Source: Typhlomys cinereus
Taxonomy: Eukaryota; Chordata; Mammalia; Rodentia; Platacanthomyidae
Direction of reading: 5' to 3'
Assembly: GCA_023101885.1 (NCBI GenBank)
Contig: JALPQD010000404.1
Span: 930,001 to 994,000 of the forward strand
Length of the DNA stretch: 64,000 bases
Made by a program: the position numbers and the translations under genes. The notes under the pieces were generated by a model. It did no database searches. It was not told the DNA's origin and saw nothing but the letters and a program-made list of their open reading frames with translations. Below, one piece after another: positions 35,396 to 47,186 of the stretch. Each line of letters opens with the position of its first letter. Positions within the stretch are counted from its first letter, which is position 1.

Positions 35396-35924
35396 CAATA
35401 ATACATGATTTCTGTTCCTTTCTTAAAAGTGCGGGGTCTTTTTGAAGTCACGCCTGATTCCCAGACTGTGAAAGGGGAAGTTGTGATTAAATCAAATTGG
35501 AACTATGTCCAAACAAATGCACTAGAGCCATCTTTAAGAAGATCATATTTTCTGAATTTGGGACAATTTGAATTTAGAAAAAGACAATGAACAATATGCA
35601 TTACAAAATGAGAATCCAAAAATCTCAGAAATATAAATTAATAAGGGAAAAGTGGAAATCTCCTCTTATAGTGGAAAATGAACAATAAATATATAAAATG
35701 AAAAAATCATAGAATTCACCATTTGAGGAGTATCCCCAGAGTAATTGATTTAAGAATAATCAATGAAGGAAGCTGAGCCTAATGTGTGAAATTCTGAATA
35801 GTCATACTTTTGTGATTCCCAAATGATTCTTTATCAACGATTTGATTACATCATGAGATCTTCTGTGAAAAACCTAGTTTATACTAACTTAACCAAATGT
35901 AAATAATAACACTGCTATTAATAT
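35396..35924. other. AT-rich DNA without recognised features
   Basis: A 61-codon frame (35405-35590) has no recognisable relatives and I regard it as chance. Confidence 0.5.
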
Positions 35925-35933
35925 AACAAAATG

Positions 35934-37963
35934 CAGATGCAGAAAAAGCCTTTGACAAGATCCAACAGCCTTTTATGATCAAAACGCTAGAGACAGTAGG
36001 AACGGAAGGAACCTTTATCAATATAATAAAAGCTGTATACAACAAGCACACAGCAAGGATTATGCTCAATGGGGAACAATTGGAAGCATTCCCACTTCGA
36101 TCAGGAACTAGACAAGGCTGTCCACTCTCACCACTTCTATTCAATATTGTACTTGAAGTCTTAGCTGAAGCCATAAGACAAGAAAGGGACATAAGAGCGA
36201 TTCAAATCGGAAAGGAAGAAGTCAAGCTATCCCTATTTGCAGATGACATGATTTTATACCTGAGTGATCCCAAAAACTCTGCTAGGAAGCTCCTGGAACT
36301 AATGGAGAAGTTCAGCAGGGTGGCAGGATACAAAATAAATGTGCAAAAATCAGAAGCCTTCCTATATGCCCAGAAAGAAAAACGTGAAAAAGCCTTGAGA
36401 GAAACAATCCCATTTACTATAGCCCCTAAAAAAAAGAAATACCTTGGTATAAACCTAACCAAGGAGGTAAAAGACCTTTACAATGAAAACTTTAAAACCC
36501 TAAAGAAAGAAATTGCAGAAGACATCAGAAGGTGGAAAGACCTCCCATGTTCCTGGATTGGCAGAATCAACATCGTAAAAATGACCACCCTACCAAAGGC
36601 AATATACAAATTAAATGCTATACCAATTAAAATCCCAAAGCAATTCTTTAAAGAAGTTGACCAAACAATCTGAAAATTCATATGTAGGCACAAAAGACCC
36701 AGGATAGCAAAGACAATCCTGAGTAACAAAAACACTGCTGGAGGTATCACCATACCAAACCTTAGTCTATACCACAAATCCATAATTATAAAAACAGCCT
36801 GGTACTGGCTCCAAAATAGGCACACAGATCAATGGATAAGGGTTGAAGACCCAGATATAAGCCCACAAAATTACAGCCATTTGGTCTTTGACAAAAGGAC
36901 CCAAAGAATCCAATGGAAAAAGAACAGCATCTTCAACAAATGGTGCTGGCAAACCTGGATCTCCACATGCAGAAGATTAAAGCTGGACCCATACTTGTCA
37001 CCATGTACAAGACTCAATTCCAAATGGATCAAGGACATTCATATCAGGCCAGAGACTATAAAAACCATAGTTAAAAGTATAGGGAACTCCCTCGAGCTGA
37101 TTGGGCTAGGCCAACATTTCCTAAACAGACATCCAATGGCACAGTCACTGCTACCAACTCTCAACAGTTGGGATCTTGTGAAATTAAAGAGCTTCTGTTC
37201 AGATAAAGAGATTATAACATGAGCTCAAAGGCAACCCACAGAATGGGAGAAAATCTTCACTAACCACATATCTGATAGAGCTCTACTGTCCAGAGTACAC
37301 AAAGAACTTAAAAAATTAAACACCAAGGAAACCAATGGCCCAAATTAAAAAATGGGCCCTGGAACTTAAAAGAAACTTTACCAGGGATGAAATTAAAATG
37401 TCTAACAAATATCTGAAAAAATGCTCCACTTCCTTAGCCATCAGGGAAATGCAAATCAAAACTTCCCTGAGATATCATCTCACCCCAGTCAGGATGGCAA
37501 AAATCCACAATACAAACAACACCAAATGCTGGAGAGGATGTGGAGAGAGGGGAACTCTGCTACATTGCTGGTGGGAATGCAGGCTCATACATCCACTCTG
37601 GCGAGCCGTCTGGAAGTTCTTAGAGAAATCAAAGGTTGAAATGCCATATGACCCTGCTATTCCACTTTTGGGAATAACCCCCCATGCAGCAGAGGTTCAC
37701 CTCAATAGCACAAGCATGACCATGTTCATAGCAGCATGTTTACAATAGCAAAGTCATGGAATCAACCCAAATGTCCAACAGTTGACGAGTGGATAATGAA
37801 ACTGGGTTACATCTATACAATGGAGTACTACTCAGCCATCAAAAATGATGAATTACTGGAATTTGCTGGGTAATGGATGTCATTAGAAACAATTATATTA
37901 AGTGAAGTATCCCAAACCCAGAAAGTTGAGCACCGTATGTACTCCCTAATAGGTGGCTCCTAG
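35934..37963 (+). pseudogene. L1 ORF2, C-terminal two-thirds, broken
   Basis: It includes the RT block with [46 protein letters not shown] and the active-site FADD at 36234-36245. A TGA at 36671-36673 ends the first open stretch. Later pieces preserve the [13 protein letters not shown] region and the cysteine motif [18 protein letters not shown] at about 37530-37580, so frame is regained downstream. The original stop is TAG at 37961-37963. The N-terminal endonuclease is absent because of the truncation. Confidence 0.88.
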
Positions 37964-38822
37964 TACCAAACTCACCCAGCCCACATTGAGACACTCAAAG
38001 GTAAACCTATGTAATACAGCAATTGCAAGGATTATGAACAGGAGGGATGGGGTTGGAGGGCCACACCAAACACAAGGAGAGAGGGGACCATGTTACAGCA
38101 GAGAAAATAGGCCTCCAAGGAATGCAAGTAAGTACTGTGACACCTGGTTAAGTTCACAGACTTTGGTTCCTGATCATGTACAACTGTGGGGGTATGATCT
38201 CACCAGAAGGGGAGGCATATAGTCTGGCAGATGAAAGATGATCATTTTGCAAATGGGTGACTGACCCCTCCCTCACCGAGGTTTCCTGCTTTTATTACAT
38301 CTACCTTTGAGTGTGCTATTATAACAAGACTCCAGTTTAACAGCTTTTTGTCTCTGACCAGGGGGTGACATACAGTGCCCACCAGGATGGAGTGAAGGGC
38401 ATTGCAGGAGCAACAAAACTGCAAAAGAAAATCAACAAACCACAATCCAGAACTTCAGAGACTCTATATCAACCACATAGAACTAGGCCAGCTTAATCTC
38501 TCCCCATCCTGAAGCTCAGGGACATTTGCGGAAGAGGGGGCGGTAAGATTGTAAGAGCAAAAGGATGGGAAGAGCAATGATTTGCAAGATTCTCCACACT
38601 AGTTAGGGCCGAAGCAATCATAATTGGAGATTGCATGCCCTGCACAATGTCCAACACACTATTGACCTCACAAAGTCTAGCATCAGCTGAAGGCACCAAG
38701 ATCCTTTGAGGCAAGGGATTGACAGCCACAGTAGTGTTCCTATGCTTAAGGAGAACACGGGAAAAGGTTCAGGGAAATGCCACTGGGTCCTTGTATGTCA
38801 TCGGTGAGGAGGACTAAGAGGA

Positions 38823-38938
38823 TACACAATAAAGGACTCTCTGGGAATTGGGGGGGAGGCACTGGGGGATGGGGAGGGCATACACAATAAAGGACTCTCT
38901 GGGAATTGGGGGGGAAGCACTGGGGGATGGGGAGGGAG
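38823..38938 (+). repeat. 58-bp tandem duplication in L1 3' UTR
   Basis: Two nearly identical 58-base units, 38823-38880 and 38881-38938, each starting TACACAATAAAGGACTCTC and ending in a G-rich GATGGGGAGGG. The other L1 copies have one unit. The area is a G-cluster tract, prone to slippage. Confidence 0.88.
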
Positions 38939-39199
38939 GGGGAGCAGGGGTTTTGGGGGGAGGAGGAGGGAGGGAGGGAACTGGTGTACCTATTAATTTT
39001 TTATGGGCGGAAATAATAAAAAAGTATTAAAAATACAACAAAATGACATATGTAAAAATTATATGAATTAAGAAGTATAACATGTGACAGAGCTGACAAG
39101 CTTCATGAATATCTGTTTTATAGCTTTGAAGATGTTGCTACTATACAAATCAAAGAAAATATATAGTTAAGTGAGATCAATACCACTTAAATCCATGTA

Positions 39200-39390
39200 C
39201 CTGGCAAAGGCACTTGCCATTTAAGTCTGACAACCTGAGTTAAATCACCCACATAAAAGTAGAAGAACAGAACTGGCTCTATTAAGTTGTCTTCTGACCT
39301 CCATACTTGCACCATGGCATGGATGGACATGCACATATTCAAACATCACACAAACACGCACACACACACATTAAGAGTAAATTAACAGAA
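39200..39390 (+). mobile_element. Rodent tRNA-derived SINE (B4/RSINE type)
   Basis: GGCACTTGCCATTTAAGTCT, GACAACCTGAGTTAAATCAC (box-B-like), then GTTGTCTTCTGACCTCC and a GCACCATGGCATGG...CACACAAACACGCACACAC tail. The order and wording match a common rodent tRNA-derived SINE. Confidence 0.6.
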
Positions 39391-40742
39391 ACAACTAAAC
39401 TTAATCTGTAATCCTGAATTTAGAACCTAGATTGGAGAAACCTATTGACAGAATTATTAAAACAATAAGCAACATTCAAATACAGAATATATTATAATAG
39501 TGGTTTCTTTAATTGATATTTGCACTGTGATTAAATAACATTTTTCGAATAGGACATTCAACTAAGTTTGCAACGTAGGTATGTTCCTGATTTTTTTAAA
39601 TAACATATCTCATAATTTGACTTCATATGATAATCAAATCAATTGTAAAAATAATTGGTAATATCTTTTTTTAAGTACTGGCAGGTATATTCAAAGATGA
39701 TTCCTCAGAATTAGTCTATGACTTCTGCTACATTATATTCTCTATTTCCTTTCTCAACCCTGTGATATATATAAGAGGAAAGAAAAGTTCATGATCACCA
39801 ATTTTATTACTTACTTATTAGAAAAGAGGAACAATAGAATAACGCAGGTAAGAATAAACCTTTATGCAATGAAATGGCCAAGACATATTCTTGGACTTAG
39901 GGGGAAAAATCCTAGAATTATTTCTGGAACTGGGAAAAAAGAAGGCTATGAGAAAAAAAAAAAAACAATTAGCCATTGTTATACTTTGAATATCTTTTCT
40001 TGACTCTGAAACACACATTTAGATGAAATTCTATTATAAGACATTAAGATATGGGCCTGTGAGATAGCTTGCAATCCTGGTGACCTAATTTCGATCTCTC
40101 TCTCTCTCTCTCTCTCTAATTAATAAAATATTAAAATATTAAAGTTATAGAAAAAGATGTTAAGATGTGGGGCAAGGTTAAGTCTTTAAGTGTTAAGTGT
40201 TTACTTTCAAAAATGCATTAAATTCACTCATGTAATTAACGAGTAAATAGATTATTTTGGTTTTCTTATGAGCTTTCCTAGATCTTTTGTTTACTCTGGT
40301 TTCACCATGTGTTTCCCTGAACTGCCTTGGGACTCTGTAAACAAGAAAGTCATCACCAGATGTGGGTATTTGAAGTTGGAGCAAAACTATAAACTCATGT
40401 AAACCCTTCTTATATCATTTACCCTGTCTCTGATGATGTCATAAAAAATAGACAGATGAAAATGAGTGTAGATAATATTTTTGTACCAAAAATCCATATG
40501 CTTTCATGGATCTTTCAAATCTTCAGGTTATTGAGTGGTTTAGCATTAGAAAGAGGATTGCCATATACGAACGAGACTGCGGTGCAAAAACCTCAATGGA
40601 AAATTCTACAAATTGTCCTTAGGAAACTGTCCTATAATCATGGTACCTGTAGTTACTGAAAGTTCATATCAGAGGGGTCACATTAAATCAGTGTTGTTGC
40701 TTTTAATTTTGCATGGCATTGTTTTGTTTCTATCTAATTTTA
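39391..40742. other. AT-rich DNA with a (TC)n tract
   Basis: A (TC)n run lies at about 40094-40117, preceded by ATGGGCCTGTGAGATAGCTTG and GGTGACCTAATTTCGATC, which may be a short SINE head. No other feature was recognised. Confidence 0.5.
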
Positions 40743-41320
40743 TTATTTTTTAAACCAAAAGAGCTGACAATTTTATTTCCGCATTTCACAACACAATGAA
40801 AATCACTTTTTTGTCCCACTTGTCTCCTACAAACTGTCCTTCTGGTAGCACCTTGGTCTCCTGTTGAAAAGAAAAATAACACAGCAGACCCCCCCCTCCT
40901 TTATCTGTGCAGCTACGTCATCCCAGGCTGAGTGAGCACCACTCCAGGGCTAGCAGGGGATCTCATCATAGGCGGCGTGGTCTCATTCCTGGAGCAGGAC
41001 CCACAGGCATCATCCCAGGAGGAGAAGGGCCCATCATTGGCATCATGGAATGGCCCCCCATGTGGGCTGCTGACAACACATCAAGGCAAGGAGGGCCCAG
41101 GACACTGAGAGGGAGTGGGATCATGGTCCTTGCAGGAGGTGGCACAGAGAAATGCAGCCACTGTTTTGTCAATCGGGCTCTGAGTCTGCTCTTCTGTCCA
41201 TTTCTGATAGTCCTTCACATTCTCTTTGTGTTTCCTACTGCTGCAGTGTGGCTTCCTCACAGATGTGGAGTTGTGAGATATTTGTCACAGCGTTACATTA
41301 AAACTTAAGTATATTGCTCT
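40743..41320 (-). pseudogene. SNRPC: Processed pseudogene of U1 snRNP protein C
   Basis: The parent protein, U1-C, binds U1 snRNP and helps 5' splice-site recognition. On the minus strand the copy runs without introns from a start region near 41312 (ATG mutated to ATA, then CTTAAGTTTTAATG for the normal PKFYC) through the zinc-finger region ([23 protein letters not shown]). It continues into the proline/methionine-rich C-terminus, where [19 protein letters not shown] is plain at about 41000-41060. It then has the GMT ending, a 3' UTR with AATAAAATTG (about 40779-40770) and a short A-tail at about 40752-40743. Lesions: lost start, frameshifts, loss of about 15 codons before the proline-rich part, and a second deletion after PGMRP. 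It lies alone among repeats, so I infer a dead L1-mediated retrocopy. Confidence 0.9.
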
Positions 41321-42771
41321 GCAGGCTGTTGACTTCTTGGGGCCTCATTGCAAGGAAATGACTCTAATTTTATTTTTAACCAGTTTACTTTCATAGCTTT
41401 GTGGAAATGTGATCTGAGGATCAGTCCATGTGTTTGTTTGAGCATGTTTAAGCAAAAGCTAGCAAAAATAATTGAATAACAGGGAGAGACAAACATAATT
41501 TTCCTTTTGTTCTATAAGTTGCCTAAACAGTAGCCAAATGTGAATGGGTTTTTTTTTTTTTTTTATCAGTAGCAAGTGGTAAAGAAACAAGAAAAAAATT
41601 CAGTCCTCCAAAAACAAACTTGCATATACAAACCAGAACAGGATCGAAATTTTTCCCATGCCTGACAGATTGGCAAACGTTCAAAGTGAATAGTAACTAT
41701 TCTCTCATGATGTTAAACACTAAATTCTATTCTGTGTTGTTGATAGACATAAAAAAATTCATAGTGCAATCATACTTCCAAATCTGTATCCCACTGTTAT
41801 ACCTAGCTGAACACACATTGATAATCTTTAGTTAGATCATTGCTTTTCTAAGGAGTGGGCAAAAGTTATTTTGCCTATCTTCAACACATATTTGTTAGTG
41901 ACTGGAGACATTTTCATAACTGAATGACACTGGAATATATAGTGAGTATAAGTTGACAAAAATTCTATGCATTCTACAATGCAAAGCATTGCTTATAACA
42001 GCAAAAAATTATCTAGTCACAATATGATTGTGGATTGAGTCTGAAAATCTGTGTACAGATCAATTGTTTTATTTGATGTTATTCTTTAAAATGCCTAACA
42101 ATTGACTTCAAACTTTAGTGACTTTTTGCAGTTCTTGTGAGAATTTCTGGTTTAAACTAATTTTGCTCTTATTCCTATGTAATGACAATTATTTGTAGGC
42201 TTTAGACATATGTAGCAAGTTAAAGATTTTATTTTTATAATACTTCAAGGGAGCAAGAAATACATATACGAATGTCAAAAGAAAAGCATTTTCACTTTTG
42301 TTGTTTCTTTATATTCGATTCTCTGTAATCCTGCACAGAATATGCAATTTAAATCTTTGAAACCAGTAATATATAATTAGATTTTATCAACTACATGAGC
42401 TTTAAATGTTACTACACCATTACCCATATTTTTCAATGAATAATCTGAAGATTGTTATTAGAAGTTTCTTTGATATAAGTGTTGCCTAAATGAAAGGACA
42501 ACTTGAACCAATAAAGTGATGTACCACTATTGCAAAACTATTAGAGCTGTTACACTGTGGGAGTGTATACGTGCAGGGTCCTCACAATTTTTAATATCTA
42601 CTGAACACGGAAGAAATGAATTATAAAACTAATTATCATGAAAACTTTATGTTTACTTCTCAAAGAACGTGCATACATTTTATATTCAAAAATCAGATAT
42701 TTTGGCTTTCCCAAAATAGGTTTGAACTGTCTGTTTCAGCAGAAAAGTTGTATTTCTTTTTTTAAATTTAT
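41321..42771. other. AT-rich DNA without recognised features
   Basis: A T-run of about 18 bases lies near 41551-41565. No gene or named repeat was recognised. Confidence 0.5.
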
Positions 42772-43077
42772 TTAACTCTAGAGATGTTCAGTTATTGACT
42801 TTATGTGTGTGTGTGTGCATCTGTGTTTGTGTGTGTGTGTTGTGTGTACCATAGGTCATTGAGCGTGTGTGTGTCTGTTGAGGTTTAAAGGTGACATCAG
42901 AATCATCCTGAATTGCTATACCTCCTTGTTGCTTTGCTCTGGAGATTCTAGGATCTGCCCTCCAAGTTTGGAAGTGAAAACCGTTCAAACTTCCACCTAA
43001 TACTTTTCGAGGAATCTGGGATCCTAACTTTTTGCTTGTGAGGCAAATGCTTTAACCTCTGCACCAACATTCCAGTC
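42772..43077 (-). mobile_element. B2-like tRNA-derived SINE with (TG)n tail, minus strand
   Basis: On the minus strand: GGACTGGAATGTTGGTGCAG head, box-B-like GTTAGGATCCCAG, a long family-specific body and a CA-rich tail (TGTGTGTGTG at 42806-42840 on plus). Short AAATTTA repeats flank it. It is the same family as 44983, 52281, 59312 and 62154, and more diverged. Confidence 0.65.
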
Positions 43078-43689
43078 CAAAATTTACCACTTCTTGCACA
43101 TAAAAAAATAACAAAATGAGACAACTTCTTTGTTAAAAAAAAGAAGTGTCAGCAATTCCATTTGCTTTCTTCCTCTCCTTTATGGTTTTCCTAGTTCTCT
43201 TCATTCTAACATTCTCATTATGAATATTAATCTCCATCCAAAGATGCAAACACTTTATAGGTTTCTACTTAATTATTTACTAGAAACCATTATCAGAATG
43301 AAACTACATGATGAAAAACTAATTTTAGTTTCAGAAGCTCTGAAATCCCTGTGGGGATCTCTCACTTTGCCTGTGATAATTCTGATTGCAAACATATATA
43401 ATTTGTATATTGGTACAAAATGTTGATGTAACTGTCAAATGGGAAACAGAGGATGAGGCAAATAAAAACACAAGTGTATGTGTTTCATACTGCATACAGT
43501 CTATAATCAAAAATTCGAATAAATATGATATAAGCCACTAAGATAAAAGAATACAGTTAATTTATTACAGAAGTCAGTATTAACTGGTATTCTATATGCT
43601 GCCTTTGAGCTGATCTGTTAGGTTCTACAAAATTATCCTTTTGTAGCACTCACCACTCAACATTGAAGCTTTCTTCTGCAATGGAAGGT
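43078..43689. other. AT-rich DNA without recognised features
   Basis: An open stretch of 98 codons (43130-43426) shows no recognisable family and no context. I read it as chance. Confidence 0.5.
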
Positions 43690-44280
43690 GTCTATTAAAG
43701 AAAAACACAACTGGCAAAACTGCAGAAAATAAAGGATGGCAGATTCCTTAGCCCTAAGCAGGACATCTAAGCCACTCTTTCACAACAAGGCTCTGGAAAT
43801 ATCATGAAAAGACTGTAAAAATTGCAAGAGAATGAAAGGCAGAAGGAATGCTCCAAGATAATAACTTCTGTTTGTGATAGGACTGTTGCATAAATAAATT
43901 CACTGCAGTTATGCATAATTCCATAAGACCTTCAAGGATTTTGTCTTACCAACATTTCATAACAGAAGGGTAAAGAGCTCCAGAAGCTGCACACTTCCCT
44001 GAGGGATTGATGAAGGTTACTGCTAATGAGAAGGGGAAGGGAAGATGCTTTTCTCAGTAGTATATCTACATATATGATTCATGTTTAGCAAGTGTCAAGC
44101 CACATGCCATCAAAGGCAACACAGATGAAATTCAGCAGACCACTGAGAAAATTAAAAGAATGATTTGCAGGGAAATATAAGAAATGTAATGGGATCAGGA
44201 GAGGAATGGAATTGGAGGTTAATTTGTGAAAATTTACTACAGTAATGTAAAAACAAATAAATAAAATAGAATTATCCTCT
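43690..44280 (+). mobile_element. Older L1 3' UTR (different subfamily)
   Basis: GATGGCAGATTCCTTAGCCC, CTAAGCAGGACATCTAAGCC and CAAGGCTCTGGAAATATCATG resemble the 3' UTR opening of murid-type L1s. The block ends with a purine-rich part and TAAAAACAAATAAATAAAATA. It does not align well with the younger L1 3' UTRs here, so it represents another, older L1 lineage. Confidence 0.45.
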
Positions 44281-44862
44281 CATAAGAAATATGCTTTTTG
44301 TATTTTTAATTTGGTAAGAATTCACATAGTACTTTTCTATGAATTTTTTCTAAGCACTATGTCAGTGAATGTTCATATAAATTTATGGTATTCACAATCT
44401 GATATGAAGAACATAGCTGGAAATTTTAAAGGAATGAATTTAGATTTCTAAAATAAATATTTAAAAATAATATATAATATATTTCAACTGCAGTTACAAG
44501 TTAATAGATACAAGTATTGTATCTATTAATATTGGAAAGATATTTTCCATTTTCTATCAGACCCATAATGAAACACTCAACTTTGTGAAATCAATGTTAA
44601 TATTAAGTATATATTTAGAATAATCTTCGGATTTTTCTCTCTTAAAATATAATACAAAATAACATCAAATCCTCTTCTTCTCAAAAGTACTTACTATTTT
44701 CAGTTATGTATCTTTCAAAGAAGATTATCATGAACCACTAACAGGTAGAGAATTTTATAGCTATATTGAAATTTGTGAACAAAGATATCTGATGGTTTTT
44801 TTATTTTATTCATGGTTTTATTCATGTACTTATGTTTTATTTACACATTTATTTAATGATAG
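44281..44862. other. AT-rich DNA without recognised features
   Basis: Nothing was recognised. Confidence 0.5.
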
Positions 44863-44972
44863 TGTTTTATATAGTTCAGGGTGGCCTGAAATTTCTCAAG
44901 TATGATCTTGATTCCTGACCCCGCAGTTTCCATCTTTAAAAATTCTGAGTTATAAGCATCCTTGCTGTTGAT
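44863..44972 (-). mobile_element. B1-like SINE, minus strand
   Basis: TAGTTCAGGGTGGCCTGAAA, then CTTGATTCCTGACC and GAGTTATAAGCATCC follow the order of a reverse-complemented B1. The next SINE is inserted directly beside it. Confidence 0.55.
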
Positions 44973-44982
44973 GGCTAAATAT

Positions 44983-45235
44983 ATTTTTAAACTTTATTTA
45001 TTTTGCACACGTGTGTGTGTGTGCATGTGTGTGTCAGAAGGCACTGTTTGACCCTGTGAAGGACCAAGAGTGACTTAGGGAATCATCCTGGATTGCTTCT
45101 TGCTCTTTGTTTTGCTCTTGGTATTTCCAGGCTCCTCCTACCAGAGCCCAAAGTACAGTCTGTTGAAATTTCCATTTGGATATTTTATGTGGAACCAGAT
45201 CTGAACTGAGGACCTTCTGCCATCTCTCCATGGCT
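44983..45235 (-). mobile_element. B2-like tRNA-derived SINE with (TG)n tail, minus strand
   Basis: It is flanked by GGCTAAATAT (44973-44982 and 45236-45245). On the minus strand: CATGGAGAGATGGCAGAAGG head, TCAGTTCAGATCTGG box B region, body, and a CACACGTG-type tail. Its body segment (AATCATCCTGGATTGCTTC on plus) recurs in the copies at 42772 and 52281. Confidence 0.82.
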
Positions 45236-45245
45236 GGCTAAATAT

Positions 45246-45700
45246 CAACAAGGCAATTTCCATTGTGTTAACTTTACAGATTCTATAATCAAAAGGTAAA
45301 ATCCATATATGAATTCTTATCCATAATAATCTTCAAAATATTTTAACCTACCAGTGTCACAGAATTTCACTGCATGGTGTTTTTATGGAAAACACAGTAT
45401 AAAACACAAATGCTAAAATATCATTAGAATGTCAAAGCAAAGTGATTGTGGTGAATGAAAGGAAAATGTCTCCATTGTATATTTTGTCCCTGTTTACCCA
45501 CCAATCAATTTTCTATCATAGTGCCAACAAATTATATGAATAAACATTGTTAGTAAAAAACTATTATCAATTTGGCGACAGTTCTCAAGACAAATACTAA
45601 ATATATTAACTGTAAAGGAGTACTAGTAACTTTTTAAGCAAAACTCTTGATTAAATTTGACAAATAACTTAAAAGCTATGAGATCAACATAGATTTATTT
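45246..45700. other. AT-rich DNA without recognised features
   Basis: Nothing was recognised up to the target-site duplication of the next L1 (45701-45716). Confidence 0.5.
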
Positions 45701-45716
45701 AAAAAGCCAATAGCTA

Positions 45717-46073
45717 GCCTGGCCTCATCCTGCGACCTAGGTAATCTCCGCCCACGCCTGCCCACCAGAAACCCAGGTCAGCCCAAGGGACCCAGCTCCT
45801 ACACCACCATCCAGCCGTGAGCCCTGCGCAGGGCCGAGGGACGAGGAGGACCTCCCCCTGTGCCTGGGACCCGCCCCAGCTCTCCTGGGGTTAAATAGCT
45901 CCACGCCAACGGCCCCATTCTCCCTAACCCATCTCGCTCCTCCAGCTGGAACCAGCGCGCGGTCCAGCCGGTGTTCATTTGCGACCTAGGTAAGCTCCAT
46001 CCCTGCCCACCCCCAGAACCCCAGGACAAATAATTCAGTTTAGTGAAATGGAAAGATCTTAAGAGTTAAAACG
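45717..46073 (+). promoter_or_regulatory. L1 5' UTR monomers, copy 5
   Basis: About 1.4 tandem units: GCGACCTAGGTAA occurs at 45732-45744 and 45981-45993, period 249. GC-rich, with a TTAAATAG motif near 45891. By analogy with mouse monomeric L1 5' UTRs this is the internal promoter. The second unit carries a consensus-like splice donor, CTAG then GTAAGC (45986-45995). Confidence 0.75.
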
Positions 46074-47136
46074 ACAATGCTAAAGTCAAAGTGCAAATCC
46101 ATGAGAAGCAACACTCAAGTAAACAAATTTCCCACTGAAGGAATTAATGCCATAATGTTAGACTCCATCCAGAACAAACCCACGGAAAATGGCCAAGAAA
46201 GCCTGATTCAGGATAACGACCTTCAAAATATGAACATTACCATGTTCAATACAATGAAAGAGGAAATCCGGGAGGAATTACATAATCGAATCAATCCCTT
46301 TGAAGAGGAACACAACAGACACTTGGAGGAATTGAGAAAAAAAGTGCAAGAAACAAAAACTGGCATAAAGCAGTTAAAACAGACTCAAGCAGAGTTTAAA
46401 ACTGAGCTACAAGACATCTTCAACCCAGAACTCCACAGAGCGTCCTATCAACAGAACTAAGGAAGCAGAAAACAGAATTTCAGACCTTGAAGATAAAGTG
46501 GGAGGACTAACCAGCTCAATGGAAGAGGTTTTTAAAGCCAAAAAGATACTTGAGAGAAATATACAGGAGATATGGGGCACCCTGAAGAAGCCTAACATGA
46601 GTATTCATGGAATGCCAGAGCAAGAATCTCAAAATACCACCCCTGAGGAAATTTTTCAAATGATCATCGAGGAAAAGTTTCCTCATATAAAAAAAGAGAG
46701 GCCCATCCATATACAAGAGGCATTCTGCACCCCAAAGAGATATGACCAAAACAGAAGCACGCCACAGCAAATAATAGTTAAAACACTGCACATTCAAGAT
46801 AAAGAACTGGTGCTGAGAGCTTCAAGGGAGAAAAAACAAGTCACTTTTAAAGGTAAACCTATTAAAATAACAAATGACTTCTCAGTCAAAACAGTAAAAG
46901 CAAGAAGAGCTTGGAGAGACATACTTCAAGTATTGAATGAGCAAAAATGTCAACCCAGGCTGATTTACCCTACAAAACTATCCGTCATGATCAAGGGAGA
47001 AAGAAAAATCTTCCAGCACAAAGACAACTTGAAGGGATACATGTCCACCAAACCAGGCCTTCAAAAAATGCTAGAAATGATACTCAAGCGTGAAGAAAAA
47101 AACAGGCATATCCAGGAGAGCAGAAGGCAAGTATAA
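46074..47136 (+). pseudogene. L1 ORF1, frameshifted
   Basis: The upstream ATG used in copies 1 and 3 is ACG here; the ATG at 46077 remains (MLKSKCKSMRSN). Loss of about five bases near 46415 (after the sequence for TELQD), compared with the copy at 29952, closes the first frame at about 46460. The rest reads from about 46462 to 47136 in another frame and includes the coiled-coil end, the RRM-like middle and the ARRAWRDILQVLNEQKCQPRLIYP signature, ending QESRRQV. A complete ORF1p cannot be made without a frameshift. Confidence 0.9.
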
Positions 47137-47186
47137 CACCATTAAAAGCGAAGCAATATACTTATAAAAACTACTAAACATAATAA

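Larger units (their letters stand above)
35934..39036 (+). mobile_element. LINE-1 copy 4, 5'-truncated in ORF2
   Basis: A plus-strand L1 beginning within the reverse transcriptase region (GCAGAAAAAGCCTTTGAC) and running through the end of ORF2 (37961-37963), the 3' UTR and an A-rich end. A short duplication, AACAAAATG (35925-35933 and 39037-39045), flanks it. Truncation at the 5' end is the usual outcome of target-primed reverse transcription. Its 3' UTR lacks the ORF2-derived fragment found in copies 3 and 5. Confidence 0.93.

Noticed and set aside
38823..38938. Short direct repeats considered as a CRISPR array
   Set aside because: There are two tandem units without spacers, within an L1 3' UTR of a mammalian genome.
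40907..41308. 133-codon plus-strand frame over the SNRPC copy
   Set aside because: The minus strand carries the recognisable U1-C sequence; the plus frame is its shadow, opened by GC-rich codons.
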